A stretch of DNA of 42,941 nt from Streptomyces sp. NRRL B-24085 (GCF_001282115.1 NZ_LJBR01000049.1:1-42941); one strand, 5' to 3'. Shown: positions 1 through 9,795, counted from the first letter of the stretch. Notes: generated by a model from the letters alone, not told the origin. Translations and numbers: made by a program.

Positions 1-1
1 C

Positions 2-3000
2 ACCCCCACCGCCGGCGTCACCCATGTCGCACCGACCCCGGCACCGACCCCCGCCAACACCGGCGGCCTCAGCGCGCCGACGCCCGGCTCCTACGCCGTG
101 GACCTGCCGAAGCTCGGCCGGGTGGACCTGTCGGTGCTGGCCTCCCGGACCATCGAGATCCGGATGATGACCGGTCAGCAGTTCAACTTCCTGCACACGT
201 TCACGAACATCGACTCCTCGCTGCCGGGCGTCAGCGTCCGTGTCACCCCGGGCACGGGCCCCCACGGCACGAACGTCCACGTCGACACGGGCGGTGTGCA
301 GGGCGTCACCGCCTGGCACGCCGTCCAGAACAGCCAGGACGTCCTCGTCGTCCAGCGCGCCCTGCCGAACAACGGCGGTACCGACCAGTGGACGTACCAC
401 CTGAGCGCGGCGGACAACTGGGCGCCGGCCGGCGGCATGCAGCACTTCCCGCCGGGCACCCTGGCCAACTCCCACGTCCTCGGGGCGATGCCGCCCCCCG
501 CCCAAGGTCAGGCCGGCCTGGTCGCCTCGCCGCCAGTCAACCAGCCGGTCCAGGGTCCGCTCAACGCCCCCACCACCGTGAACGTCCCCGGTGTCACCAA
601 CGCCCAGCTCCAGGTCCAGTTCGGCGCCGCCCCCGGTCGGATCACCGACGCCACCCCCGTCCATGCGGCGGGCGCGCCGCCGATCACCGTGCAGCACCTG
701 CCCGGAGCGGGCCCGGACAACACCGACCTCGTCCGCGTCGACCACACCGTGAGCGCCGTCGAGATCCGCCAAATCGACCTCGCCCCGGGCGCCAGGGGCA
801 ACCTCACCCCGGTCCGCGACGAACGCCTCATCACCCTCGCGGGCGGCCCCCACCAGGGCACACGGATCGCCGTCGACCTGATCAACGCCAACGCCGTACG
901 GCAGGTGTCCGGGCCCCCGCTTCCACCCGGCCAGGCGCTTTACTCGGGCGGCGAGCTCAACCTCCCGACCCCCGGCGGCTTCCAGCTGTACGACCCGGCG
1001 ACCGGCCTCCCGGGTCGCACCGGCACCCAACTGACCGGCGGCGCCGCCGGCAACAACCTGTACGTGCTCACCGGTGGCGGCCGCCCGCAGCTCACCGACG
1101 CGCTCGCCGTCCCGCATCCCGGCGCCGCGGTCACCCCGGTGCAGGGCGTGTTCCACGTCCGCACACCGCAGACTCCGGCCGGAGTCGTTGCCGTCCACAC
1201 CGCTGACGGCGCCTTCTCCCACGAGGCGATCAGGATCGAGGGCGGTGGCTACCTCCGCGGCCAACACCTGGTCGACGCCGCCGGACACCGGATCGCCGGC
1301 GCCACCGTCACCCCCCAGCACCCGGCGGTACCGCCCACCCCGCAGCCGCCGACCGCGTTCCGCATCGAGGACGGCAACCGGCACCTCGTGGTCGGCCTCG
1401 ACGGCGTCCGGACGCATGACGTGCTCACTCTCCGGGGCACGAACGACTTCGTGCACATTCCGGCCGGTCACGGGCTCCCGGTGCGGGTGGACGCGGCCGG
1501 AGTGAACCAAGGTGCGATCACATCGGTCGGGGGAGAGTTCCACGTCCCCGCCCCCGGCAACCGCACCACCGTCTTCGACGCGGCCAACGGCAACCACACC
1601 CACGACCTGCTCACCGTCCAGGGCGGTCCACTCGCCGGCAGCCGCCTCCACGTCGACCTGGGCGGCACCCCCGGCCACGTCGTCGACGGCTCCGGAATCC
1701 GGACCCACACCGTGGTCCCGCTCCAGGGCACCGGCCACGTGGCCCTCGTACCGGTCACGCCGGGCGGCGCTTTGGCACGCACCGATCTGGCGGGTGTCGA
1801 CCAGGGAGCGATCGCGCAGGTCGGCAACGACTTCCATGTACCGGCCCCGAACCACCGGACCACGGTGTACGGCCTCGACGGCACCCACACCCACGACCTG
1901 CTCACCCTCCAGGGCGGCCCCCTCGCCGGCAGCGAGATCCGGATCGGCCTCGGCGGCACCCCGCCCCGCCTGGACGGTGCCGTCGTCGCCCCGCAGCAGG
2001 GCGGCGGCTTCCGGATCCAGCACGGCGACACCCACATCGCCGTCGACGCCCAGGGCGTGCACACCGACGACATCGCCACCCTCACCCCGGCCCAGGGGAG
2101 CGGCCTCGTCCACACTCCGGCGACCGGCGCCAACCCGGTCCCGGTGCTGAAGGACATGAACGGCGCCCCCGTACCGCACGCCTCCGTCACCGCGGGACCC
2201 GGCGGCACGTTCACCGTCACCCGGAGCGTGGTCGACGGCGGCGGCGCCCCCATCGGCCGCTTCCTGGAGTTCCACCCGGCCGGCGCCGTCAACCTGCTCG
2301 ACGCCAACCTGGCCCGGCTGGACGACGTACGGGTCGCCGCCCGGCCAGGCGGAGCGGGCTTCCGGATCACCCAGGACGGCGAGATCCTCCTCGTCGACGC
2401 GGGCGGCCGGGTCGACCTCGCGGCCGTGGACACGGCCGGGACCGGCGTGTTCCGCGTCCACGACGGCCAGGGCGCCCACCAGTTCGACACTCTTCAGCTC
2501 ACCGACTCGGTCGGCACCCGCTTCATCCGCACCGACACCCACACGCTCCTCGACGGTGAGCTGCGCCCGGTCCCGCCCGGCGGACACACCGTCACCCCCC
2601 GGCCGGGCGGCGGCTACCGCGTCGACGGCTTCCCGGGCGTCCGGGCGGGCGAGTACAAGCTGTACGACAACCTCGGCAGGATCACCGAGCAGCGGATCGA
2701 CGTCGTCACCAAGGGCGCTCTCAAGCCGAACGAGTACCTCAAGGTCACCCACCCCACCGACGGCGTCACCAAGCCGACCTGGGAGCGCGTGCGCCTGGAC
2801 GCGGCCGGCACCCCGCGGCCGGTCACCGGCGCCCGGGGCTGGTACGACGGCGGCACGCTGGACACCAAGGGCCTGGGCCAGGGCCGGGTCCACCTCGTCA
2901 GCCACTCCGGTGGCACCGTCTTCGAGCGCAGGGCGCTGCCGGACGGCCACGTCCTCGACGCCTACCACTCGTCGGCCGGGGTGGGTGACTTCGGCCGGTT

Positions 3001-5698
3001 CAACCAGCGCGGCGGCTGGACCGAGTACGACGCGAACGGCGCCGTCGTCCGCCACGGCACCCGGCACTGGGGCGAGAGCGGCCGCAGCTGGTTCGACGTG
3101 ACGACGACCATGGGGATCGACACCCGAGTCCGGCACTTCCAGGCCACCCCCGACGGCGGACACGTCCTGGCTCAACTGGACAACAAGCCGCTCACCCAGT
3201 CCTTCGCGAAGACGACCTGGACCCGCTACGACGGCGACCACCGGCCGATCGCCGCCGGCACCCGCGACTGGGGTCCCGGCCGGGGCTTCACCGACACCAT
3301 GCTCCATCCCAGGACCGGCGAGGGCGTCGTCGTCCACGAGAAGTGGGGCCGCTTCACCTGGTCCCCGCACGACGTGCGCCGCTTCCACCAGACGAAGATC
3401 GGCGCGGACGGCGTGCCGAAGGCGGAGTACACGTCCTGGTCCGCGCACGGCAAGGAGAACGGCGCCGGCGTGACGCTGAAGAACGGTGACTTCCTGGAGA
3501 CCCGGCGCTTCGCCGAACAGCGGCCCCCGGTCTCCTGGCAGTGGCTGACGAGCGGCGAGTACCGGGCCATGAACCTCGACCAGGTGCCCTGGCTGAAGCG
3601 GGACAACAACCTCCAGGTGCACCACTTCACGCAGACCCCGGCGGGCGGCGGCGCCCCCGTCCACGGGATGCGGTTCGTCAGCGCCGACACCACGACCGAC
3701 GTCCTGCGCACCGGCGTCGTCGTCCGCGAGAGCCGCAAGCTGCTGAACGGCGACACCCTCTCCGTCGGCGACGTGAAGCTGCCCTCCGGCGTGATGCGCC
3801 ATGACGGTTACCTGCCCTGGTCACAGGGCGCCGGCAAACCGCAAGGCCACCGGACCTACAACAGCGCGGACTTCACCTCGCCGACGATCGACGGCCGCCG
3901 GGTGATCTGGCAGGACCGGGTCGCCGTCGGCCCCGCCGGCGGCGACTGGTACACGCCGAACATCCCGGGGCGCCAGTGGAACGTCGTCCGGTCCGGCCTC
4001 GACGACGGCACGGTCGTCGAGTACCGCCCGGCCCCCGGCCAGGCACCTCCGGCCCACCTGAACAACGGCGACTGGACCCGCTACGACCACCACGGCCTCG
4101 TCGTCGCCCGCCAGGACACCTGGCCCGACCCCGCCGGCACCGGAAACCACATCCAGGTCACCTCGACCGGCATGCTCGACGGCGATGTGCGCTGGACGGA
4201 CAGCCTGGGCAACAGCGGCGTCCGCAAGCTCAACCACAACCGCGGCGACGTCACACCCTGGGGCTGGGACCGGGAGACCTTCCAGGACTTCGACCGCAAC
4301 GGACAACTCGTCCGCGACCACCGGCTCCTCGCCAAGGGCACCACGATCGACTCCTGGTCCGTTCCCGACCCGGCCGGCGGCCGGACCTGGCACTGGAACA
4401 AGGCCGGCGCCGACGGCACGGTCAAAACCTTCGGCACCGGCCCGGGCGACCGCGTCCGCCGGTGGTTCGACGCCGACGGCACCCAGCTCCCCGACTGGCG
4501 CCCCGGCGCCCGCTGGCAGGACCAGGTCCCCAGTACGAACCAGGTCGTCCAGGAGATCCCGGCCAAGCCCGCGGGCACCTCCTGGTTCACCGACGCCCCC
4601 CACCGGGTGCGCGAGTACACCGCGGACCCGGCGGGCCTCGGCACGATCGATCCGCACGTGTGGAAGGAGTACGAGAACGGCGTCGAGATCGGCCGCAAGG
4701 TCGAACTCCGGGACGGCACCTACCTGGAGAGCGAGGACTGGCACAAGCAGTGGCGCCGCTACGGCACCGACGGGGTCACCATGATCGACCAGCGGACCGT
4801 CGCGGGACTCGTCTGGCACACCGACACCTTCGGCCGGGTCTCCCTCGTCGGCCGGGAAACCAACTTCACCGGAGCCCTGGCCGAGTTCCGCGGCTTCAGC
4901 CGGACCTGGAAGGAAGCCAACATCTGGCAGTGGGGCGCGAGCATCGACGGCGCGTCCACCGTCACCCCGTTCGCCTACCGGGCCGGGCGGCAGCTCCTCG
5001 TCGAGTTCGTCCAGGAGTGGATCCTCGACTTCACCATGAACCTGGCGGTCTACGGCATCGTCGCGGCCGCCACCGGCACGCCGTTCGGTGTGACGGACGT
5101 GGCCAAGGCCGCATTCGGCGCGACCGTCAGCGCGGGCGTCAAGGGCACCTTCTCCGCCGGGCACCTCGCCGCCTGGCGCGGTGGCCCGTGGCGGACCGGG
5201 CTCGGCCAGGTCGACGAGGGCAATCCGTACAACCGCCGCCCCAACGACAAGAACTGGGGCGACGAGTGGGCCGGCAACGAGAAGGTGCTCCGCTGGCGGA
5301 CGGGCAGCTACGACTTCGGTGTGGGCCTCGCCAGTGGCATGGTGGCCGGTTTCGTCGGCGGGGCGGCCACGGCGGCGGTCTTCGGCGTGAAGGACAAGGA
5401 CGGCAACACCGTCAAACTCTCGGGCACGGACGCCCTGTTGGCGGGTGCGATCGGCATGGCGGGCGGTGCGATCGGCGGCATCAGCACCGGTCTCGGCCGG
5501 ACGCTGCTCACCAACAACCTGGGCGGGCGCTGGTTCCACCGCGGCGGCTTCCTGGACACCATCGCGATCGGCGCCACCGGCAAGCTGATCGACAAGACCT
5601 TCTACCAGCTGTTCCTCATGAAGGAGCTCACCGTGTCGATCGGCCCCGGCTACTACACCCACCCGGCCGACGGCTCGAACGGAGGCACCACCGCATGA
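2..5698 (+). CDS. Giant repeat-rich protein with YD-like repeats and hydrophobic C-terminus (5' partial)
   Basis: The frame is open from base 2, so the true start lies upstream of the window; an in-frame GTG at 98 is probably internal. At least 1,898 residues are visible. The first part, to about base 2600, is Pro/Gly/Thr-rich with beta-type tandem units; one unit of about 98 residues recurs at 1502 and 1796 and carries the motif THDLLT.QGGPLAGS. The middle part (about 3000-4860) holds degenerate repeats of the form W-x-x-Y-D-x-x-G, as in GGWTEYDANG, TTWTRYDGD and GDWTRYDHHG, resembling the YD/RHS repeats that build beta-cages. The last 270 residues contain glycine-zipper hydrophobic stretches (GVGLASGMVAGFVGGAATAA; ALLAGAIGMAGGAIGG). 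No enzyme motif was recognised. The stop overlaps the next start (ATGA). Inference: a large secreted or surface-delivered polymorphic-toxin-like or type VII-linked protein; the exact family is not recognised. Confidence 0.8.
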   Translation, partial: TPTAGVTHVAPTPAPTPANTGGLSAPTPGSYAVDLPKLGRVDLSVLASRTIEIRMMTGQQFNFLHTFTNIDSSLPGVSVRVTPGTGPHGTNVHVDTGGVQGVTAWHAVQNSQDVLVVQRALPNNGGTDQWTYHLSAADNWAPAGGMQHFPPGTLANSHVLGAMPPPAQGQAGLVASPPVNQPVQGPLNAPTTVNVPGVTNAQLQVQFGAAPGRITDATPVHAAGAPPITVQHLPGAGPDNTDLVRVDHTVSAVEIRQIDLAPGARGNLTPVRDERLITLAGGPHQGTRIAVDLINANAVRQVSGPPLPPGQALYSGGELNLPTPGGFQLYDPATGLPGRTGTQLTGGAAGNNLYVLTGGGRPQLTDALAVPHPGAAVTPVQGVFHVRTPQTPAGVVAVHTADGAFSHEAIRIEGGGYLRGQHLVDAAGHRIAGATVTPQHPAVPPTPQPPTAFRIEDGNRHLVVGLDGVRTHDVLTLRGTNDFVHIPAGHGLPVRVDAAGVNQGAITSVGGEFHVPAPGNRTTVFDAANGNHTHDLLTVQGGPLAGSRLHVDLGGTPGHVVDGSGIRTHTVVPLQGTGHVALVPVTPGGALARTDLAGVDQGAIAQVGNDFHVPAPNHRTTVYGLDGTHTHDLLTLQGGPLAGSEIRIGLGGTPPRLDGAVVAPQQGGGFRIQHGDTHIAVDAQGVHTDDIATLTPAQGSGLVHTPATGANPVPVLKDMNGAPVPHASVTAGPGGTFTVTRSVVDGGGAPIGRFLEFHPAGAVNLLDANLARLDDVRVAARPGGAGFRITQDGEILLVDAGGRVDLAAVDTAGTGVFRVHDGQGAHQFDTLQLTDSVGTRFIRTDTHTLLDGELRPVPPGGHTVTPRPGGGYRVDGFPGVRAGEYKLYDNLGRITEQRIDVVTKGALKPNEYLKVTHPTDGVTKPTWERVRLDAAGTPRPVTGARGWYDGGTLDTKGLGQGRVHLVSHSGGTVFERRALPDGHVLDAYHSSAGVGDFGRFNQRGGWTEYDANGAVVRHGTRHWGESGRSWFDVTTTMGIDTRVRHFQATPDGGHVLAQLDNKPLTQSFAKTTWTRYDGDHRPIAAGTRDWGPGRGFTDTMLHPRTGEGVVVHEKWGRFTWSPHDVRRFHQTKIGADGVPKAEYTSWSAHGKENGAGVTLKNGDFLETRRFAEQRPPVSWQWLTSGEYRAMNLDQVPWLKRDNNLQVHHFTQTPAGGGAPVHGMRFVSADTTTDVLRTGVVVRESRKLLNGDTLSVGDVKLPSGVMRHDGYLPWSQGAGKPQGHRTYNSADFTSPTIDGRRVIWQDRVAVGPAGGDWYTPNIPGRQWNVVRSGLDDGTVVEYRPAPGQAPPAHLNNGDWTRYDHHGLVVARQDTWPDPAGTGNHIQVTSTGMLDGDVRWTDSLGNSGVRKLNHNRGDVTPWGWDRETFQDFDRNGQLVRDHRLLAKGTTIDSWSVPDPAGGRTWHWNKAGADGTVKTFGTGPGDRVRRWFDADGTQLPDWRPGARWQDQVPSTNQVVQEIPAKPAGTSWFTDAPHRVREYTADPAGLGTIDPHVWKEYENGVEIGRKVELRDGTYLESEDWHKQWRRYGTDGVTMIDQRTVAGLVWHTDTFGRVSLVGRETNFTGALAEFRGFSRTWKEANIWQWGASIDGASTVTPFAYRAGRQLLVEFVQEWILDFTMNLAVYGIVAAATGTPFGVTDVAKAAFGATVSAGVKGTFSAGHLAAWRGGPWRTGLGQVDEGNPYNRRPNDKNWGDEWAGNEKVLRWRTGSYDFGVGLASGMVAGFVGGAATAAVFGVKDKDGNTVKLSGTDALLAGAIGMAGGAIGGISTGLGRTLLTNNLGGRWFHRGGFLDTIAIGATGKLIDKTFYQLFLMKELTVSIGPGYYTHPADGSNGGTTA

Positions 5699-7441
5699 CG
5701 GTGATACGGGTGGCCGCCAGGGGCAGGGGAGCCCACCGGACCATCGCGGCCGCACTGGCCGCCGCCCCCGCGGGCGCGGTCGTCGGTGTCGAGCCCGGCG
5801 AGTACCCGGAGACACTCCGGCTCACCCGACGGGTCGTCCTGGAACCCGAGGGCGGCGTCGGCTCCGTCGTCGTGTGCCCGCCCGCGGGACCCGCCGTCAC
5901 CGTCACCGCCCCGGACTGCGTGCTCACCGGCCTGGTGCTGCGGGGCACCGACCCCGCGGAACCCCTCGTGCGGGTCGAGGACGCGGCCGCGCTGACCCTT
6001 CAGGAGTGCGAGCTCGGCGGCGGCCGCATCGAGGTGCTCGGCTCGCCCGCCGGCTCCTCCACCGCGGCCAACGCGGCACTCGGCCCCGCCGCCGACCTCG
6101 CGGCCGAGCTGGCCGACCCGGTCGACGGCGGCGGCGTCCTGCTGCTGCGCCGCACCGCACTGAGCGGCGCCCGCAACACCGCCCTGCACCTGACGGGCGA
6201 CGCCCGCGCGCGAGCCGAGGACACACTGATCGAGGAGGTCGACGGCATCGGCGTGGTGCTCTCCGGCACCGCCGTGCTGCTCGCCGAGCGGCTGCGGGTG
6301 CGAGGCGTCTCCGGGTCCGCGCTGCGGGTGCGGGGCGAGGCCCGTCTGCTGGCGGGGGACTGCGTCCTGACCGGCGCCGGCCGCAACGGCGTGCTCGTGC
6401 AGGACGACGCCGCGGCCGTGCTGACCGGCTGCCGGATCGACGCGGCCGTACGGTCCGGGGTTCGGGTCTCCCACTCCGCCCGGGCGGAGCTCACCGACTG
6501 CCGGGTCACCGAGCCCGGCGGCAACGGGCTGGAGGCCGCCGACACGGCCCGGCTCACGGCCCGCGGCTGCCGGATCGCGACACCCGGCGGGCACGGGGTA
6601 CTGGCGGTGGGCGGTACGACTGTGCTGCTGGAGGAGACGGTGGTCGACCACGCGGGCGGCACCGCACTGCACTTCGGCGAGCACGCGGTCGCCGTGATCA
6701 ACGGCAGCCGGGTGCGGGGCGGCGGCGACCACGCGCTCGCCACGGTCGACGGCGCCCAGGTCGAGATGGCGCACAGCACCCTGGAGGGCTTCCGGACCTG
6801 CGGAGTGCACGTCGAGGACGAGGCGAGGGTCGTTCTGGACGCAGTGCGCGTCACCGGCGGTGAGACCGGCGTGCGCCTGCGGTCCACGGCCGACCGGCCC
6901 AGCGAACTGCGCGACTGCACGGCCCTAGGCCAGCACCGCAGCGGTGTCGAGATCGGCACCGGCTCCGCCGCCGTCCTCCAGGGCACCCGGATCGCCGCGG
7001 CGGGCGCCGCCGGGGTCGCCGTCGACGCGGGCGGTCGGCTCACGATGACCGGCGGCGCAATCGCGCAAGTCGCCGGCAGCAGCCTGGTACTGGGCCGGGG
7101 CGCCGCGGCGCAGGTGGACGGCGTACGCATCGACCGGAGCGGCAAGAACGGCATCCTGGTCGGCGACTCGGCCCACGGCACCTTCGACCACTGCGACCTG
7201 ACCGGCTCCGCCTTCCCCGCCCTGCACATCGGCACCGGCGCCCAGGTGCGCTTCCGGGGCTGCCGTGTCTTCGACTGCGGCCAGGACGTGGGCCTCGCCG
7301 AGGGCGCGGAACCGGTCTTCGAGGACTGCGCGGCGATCCGCGTCCGCACGGCCGTACTCCCGACGCTGACGGACCGTCCGGGCACACCACCGCCACGGCC
7401 CGTCGCCCCCGTCGGACCCGCCGCCCCGACCCGGCCGTCCG
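5695..7441 (+). CDS. Right-handed parallel beta-helix half of a beta-helix/AAA+ protein (frameshifted)
   Basis: ATG at 5695 overlaps the stop of the upstream gene (ATGA), so translation is coupled. The protein starts MTVIRVAARGRGAHRTIAAA and continues with short beta-helix (NosD/pectate-lyase-like) coils of roughly 23 residues, repeatedly showing G-N/S-G-V/L-x-V-x-D/G and A-x-L-x-x-C-x-I/V (for example GRNGVLVQDDAAAVLTGCRI and GKNGILVGDSAHGTFDHCDL). The helix ends near 7370. A Pro-rich linker follows, and the expected CbxX domain is one frame over. From 5695 to the AAA stop at 8305 is 2,611 nt, one base more than a multiple of three; the C run at 7406-7410 is the simplest site for an extra base. 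Without a correction this frame stays open to 9117 and would read nonsense into the lectin gene. If corrected the product has 869 residues. I recall beta-helix/AAA fusions from other streptomycetes, so a mutation or a sequence error is more likely than two genes. Confidence 0.8.
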
Positions 7442-8305
7442 AACTCCGCGCCCACCCCGGTCGGCGCGGAGCTGTACGAGCAGGGCGAACCGGAGCCGGA
7501 GCCGGAGACGCTGGAAGACCTTCTCGCCGAACTGGGCGAGCTGGTCGGGCTCGACGGCGTCAAGCGGGACGTCGGCGGCATGGTCAAGCTCATGCAGACC
7601 GTACGGCTGCGCGAACAGGCCGGCCTGCCCGCCCCGCCGCTCAGCCGCCACCTGGTATTCGCCGGCAACCCCGGCACCGGAAAGACGACCGTCGCCCGCC
7701 TCTACGGCCGCCTCCTCAAGGCCCTCGGCCTGCTCTCCCGGGGGCACCTGGTCGAGGTGGACCGCAGCGCCCTCGTCGGCGAGTACGTCGGTCACACCGG
7801 CCCCAAGACCACCGAGGCCTTCCTGCGCGCCCGCGGCGGTGTGCTCTTCATCGACGAGGCCTACGCACTCGTCCCCGCCGGAGCCGCCAACGACTTCGGT
7901 ACCGAGGCCATCGCCACCCTCGTCAAGCTCATGGAGGACCACCGCGACGAAGTCGTCGTCATCGCCGCCGGATACCCCGACGACATGAACCGCTTCGTCG
8001 GCTCGAACCCGGGTCTGTCCTCCCGTTTCACCCGCAGTCTGACCTTCGCCGACTACAGCACGCCCGAACTCGTCAGCATCGTCGAGCACCACGCCCAGCG
8101 GCACCGCTACGAACTGACCACCGCGGCCCGCAAGGCGCTGGCCGAGTACGTCGAACGCATCCCCCGCAACGCCCAGTTCGGCAACGGCCGCACCGCCCGC
8201 CAGCTCTTCCAGCACATGACCGAACGGCAGGCCTTGCGGATGTCCGAGCTCATCGCGCCCGACCCGGCCCAGCTGATGCAGCTGGACGAACAGGATTTGC
8301 CGTGA
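7442..8305 (+). CDS. CbxX/CfqX (EccA-like) AAA+ ATPase half of the beta-helix protein
   Basis: Frame 2 reads a complete CbxX-type module. An acidic linker leads to LVGLDGVKRDV, the usual N-terminal lead of this family, with ATG at 7580. It is followed by Walker A GNPGTGKTT (about 7663), Walker B LFIDEAYAL (about 7843), a sensor region AAGYPDDMNRF and the arginine-finger context PGLSSRF. EccA of mycobacterial type VII secretion belongs to the same AAA+ subfamily, which is known for remodelling or chaperoning secreted partners and Rubisco. No start with a convincing ribosome-binding site exists in this frame near the domain boundary, so it is probably meant to be fused to the preceding beta-helix (see the indel near 7406-7410). 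The stop TGA at 8303-8305 overlaps a GTG start of the lectin gene. Inferred role: ATP-driven handling of the giant protein encoded upstream. Confidence 0.85.
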   Translation, partial: NSAPTPVGAELYEQGEPEPEPETLEDLLAELGELVGLDGVKRDVGGMVKLMQTVRLREQAGLPAPPLSRHLVFAGNPGTGKTTVARLYGRLLKALGLLSRGHLVEVDRSALVGEYVGHTGPKTTEAFLRARGGVLFIDEAYALVPAGAANDFGTEAIATLVKLMEDHRDEVVVIAAGYPDDMNRFVGSNPGLSSRFTRSLTFADYSTPELVSIVEHHAQRHRYELTTAARKALAEYVERIPRNAQFGNGRTARQLFQHMTERQALRMSELIAPDPAQLMQLDEQDLP

Positions 8306-9117
8306 CCCACCTTCCGGAGCCCGATCCCATGTCTGAGCCCAGCCCGCACCTGTCCAAGTCCGCACGGTCCCCCTCCGAGCCCGAGCCGGGCAGGAGTTTC
8401 GCGGACACCTTCCGGCGCCGTCCGGCCCGCGCGCCCCGGGGGCTGACCCCCGGCCCCCGCGTCTGGGCCGCCACCGCGTGGACGGCCGCCGTGAGCGCCG
8501 CCGCAGTGACCGCGGTCATGACCGTCCCGCCGCTCCTGGCCGACCGGGACGAGGACGACAAGCAGGAAACGGGCCAGACCGTGGTGGCGGCGCCCGCGCC
8601 CGTGAAACCCTCCCCGTCGCCGAGCCCCAAGGCATCGAAGAAGACCGCCGAGCCGAGCCCCTCCAAGAAGGAGACCGAGCGCGAGGAACCCGCACCCGTG
8701 GTCATCACGAAGACCGCTCAGGCCGCCCCCACAACCAAGGAGCCGAAGCCGGTCACCCCGACCAAGAAGGCAACGAGGAAGCCCAGCGCACCGCAGTGGA
8801 CGCAGACCGTCGTCTCGGCCACGAACGTGCTCTCCACCGGAGAGTCCTGGAAGACCAACCGCATCCGGATGACCATGCAGGCGGACGGCAACCTGGTCGT
8901 CTACAACGAGAACGGCAAGCCGACCTGGGCCGCCATGAGCTTCGGCGAGGGCTACACGGCCCGCTTCCAGACGGACGGCAACCTCTGTGTCTACAACGGC
9001 GACAATCAGCCCGTATGGGCCACGAACACCTTCGGGCACCCGGGCGCGCAACTCGTCCTGCGCAAGGACGGCAAGGTGGTCATCGTGCAGGGCGGCACCG
9101 TGCTGTGGAGCACGTGA
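8302..9117 (+). CDS. Membrane-anchored bulb-type (mannose-binding) lectin domain protein
   Basis: GTG at 8302 overlaps the preceding TGA (GTGA); ATG at 8329, behind a GGAG nine bases upstream, is the alternative start. From GTG the protein has 271 residues. A cytoplasmic N-terminus rich in Ser/Pro/Arg is followed by one membrane segment (AATAWTAAVSAAAVTAVMTV), then a long Pro/Lys/Ser/Glu-rich linker suited to crossing the cell wall, then a C-terminal B-lectin domain. The sugar-binding signature Q-x-D-x-N-x-V-x-Y appears as MQADGNLVVYNENG and FQTDGNLCVYNGDN, with a degenerate third copy LRKDGKVVIVQGG. Bulb-type lectins of this form bind mannose-type glycans; in Streptomyces they decorate the cell surface. 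Its position as the coupled last gene suggests it serves the same surface or secretion system as the giant protein and the ATPase. Confidence 0.88.
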   Translation: MTHLPEPDPMSEPSPHLSKSARSPSEPEPGRSFADTFRRRPARAPRGLTPGPRVWAATAWTAAVSAAAVTAVMTVPPLLADRDEDDKQETGQTVVAAPAPVKPSPSPSPKASKKTAEPSPSKKETEREEPAPVVITKTAQAAPTTKEPKPVTPTKKATRKPSAPQWTQTVVSATNVLSTGESWKTNRIRMTMQADGNLVVYNENGKPTWAAMSFGEGYTARFQTDGNLCVYNGDNQPVWATNTFGHPGAQLVLRKDGKVVIVQGGTVLWST

Positions 9118-9795
9118 TCCGAGACGCGTGGCGAACCCTCGGCGCGGTGACCAACGGCGCATGACTTCCTGTGCCCCCGCCCGGCCGGCGGCCGGGTCGC
9201 GGTTGCCGCCCTGAGGCCGGCTGTCTGGTGCTCCAGCCGTGAGCCAGACGGGCGGTACGTCCACAGCGGCTGGTCGGGGGAGTGGCCGGGCATCTTCCCT
9301 GACTCCCTCAACCCGATGTGCCCAGCCCGGACCTGCCGTACGAGGTGCGGGCGGACCTATGACGTACCAGACGGGATCGTGGGGGATGACCACGTGCGCG
9401 GTGCACCGACCGGTGGACACGGTCCTCGTGCGGCAGCGTCGATAAGGCCGTCCTCCTGGCCGACGCCCGGGTCACCCACCGGCTCAGCGCCACGGAGCGT
9501 CAGGCGGGTGATGACCGTGGGATCCTGCGCGCGGAGGTCTGGAAGCCCGCTCATGGACAGTCACCCAGTTCCAGCCGCAACCTGTGAGGTGATCCAAGCC
9601 CTCCGCTGCCCGGCCCAGCCATGACGCCCGCATCGGGGTGCTGCTCCCCCGCTTGGCCCCTGTCGCCGACACCACTGCCCTCCTACTGCTGCGGCATCGG
9701 CTCAACCATGATCTGGAGGCTCCACAGCAGCCCGCATCCCAGACGAGGGCCTCCCCCGGAAGCTGATTCCTCACCGGGCGGCCGGAGAAGGAAGC
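9118..9795. other. Non-coding or decayed stretch
   Basis: Apart from the hairpin above, I see no ORF here with a ribosome-binding site and a recognisable protein. Short open frames on both strands look like chance high-GC frames. The stretch lies between the lectin operon and a STAS relic and is probably eroded accessory sequence. Confidence 0.4.
9180..9196 (+). terminator. GC-rich hairpin after the lectin gene
   Basis: CCCGGCC (9180-9186) and GGCCGGG (9190-9196) form a perfect 7-bp stem with a 3-nt loop, 62 bases after the lectin stop. There is no T tract, as is common for streptomycete terminators. It is a plausible end of the giant-protein/ATPase/lectin transcript. Confidence 0.3.

Noticed and set aside
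3976..5690. Long open frame (plus, frame 1) across the giant gene
   Set aside because: Arg/Pro-rich high-GC shadow of the giant protein; it only becomes real at ATG 5695.
3821..5815. 664-residue minus-strand open frame
   Set aside because: Composition is typical of a mirror frame opposite a real gene, and it crosses two well-supported plus-strand genes.
7040..8365. 441-residue minus-strand open frame
   Set aside because: Lies opposite the beta-helix end and the CbxX ATPase, whose motifs are unambiguous.
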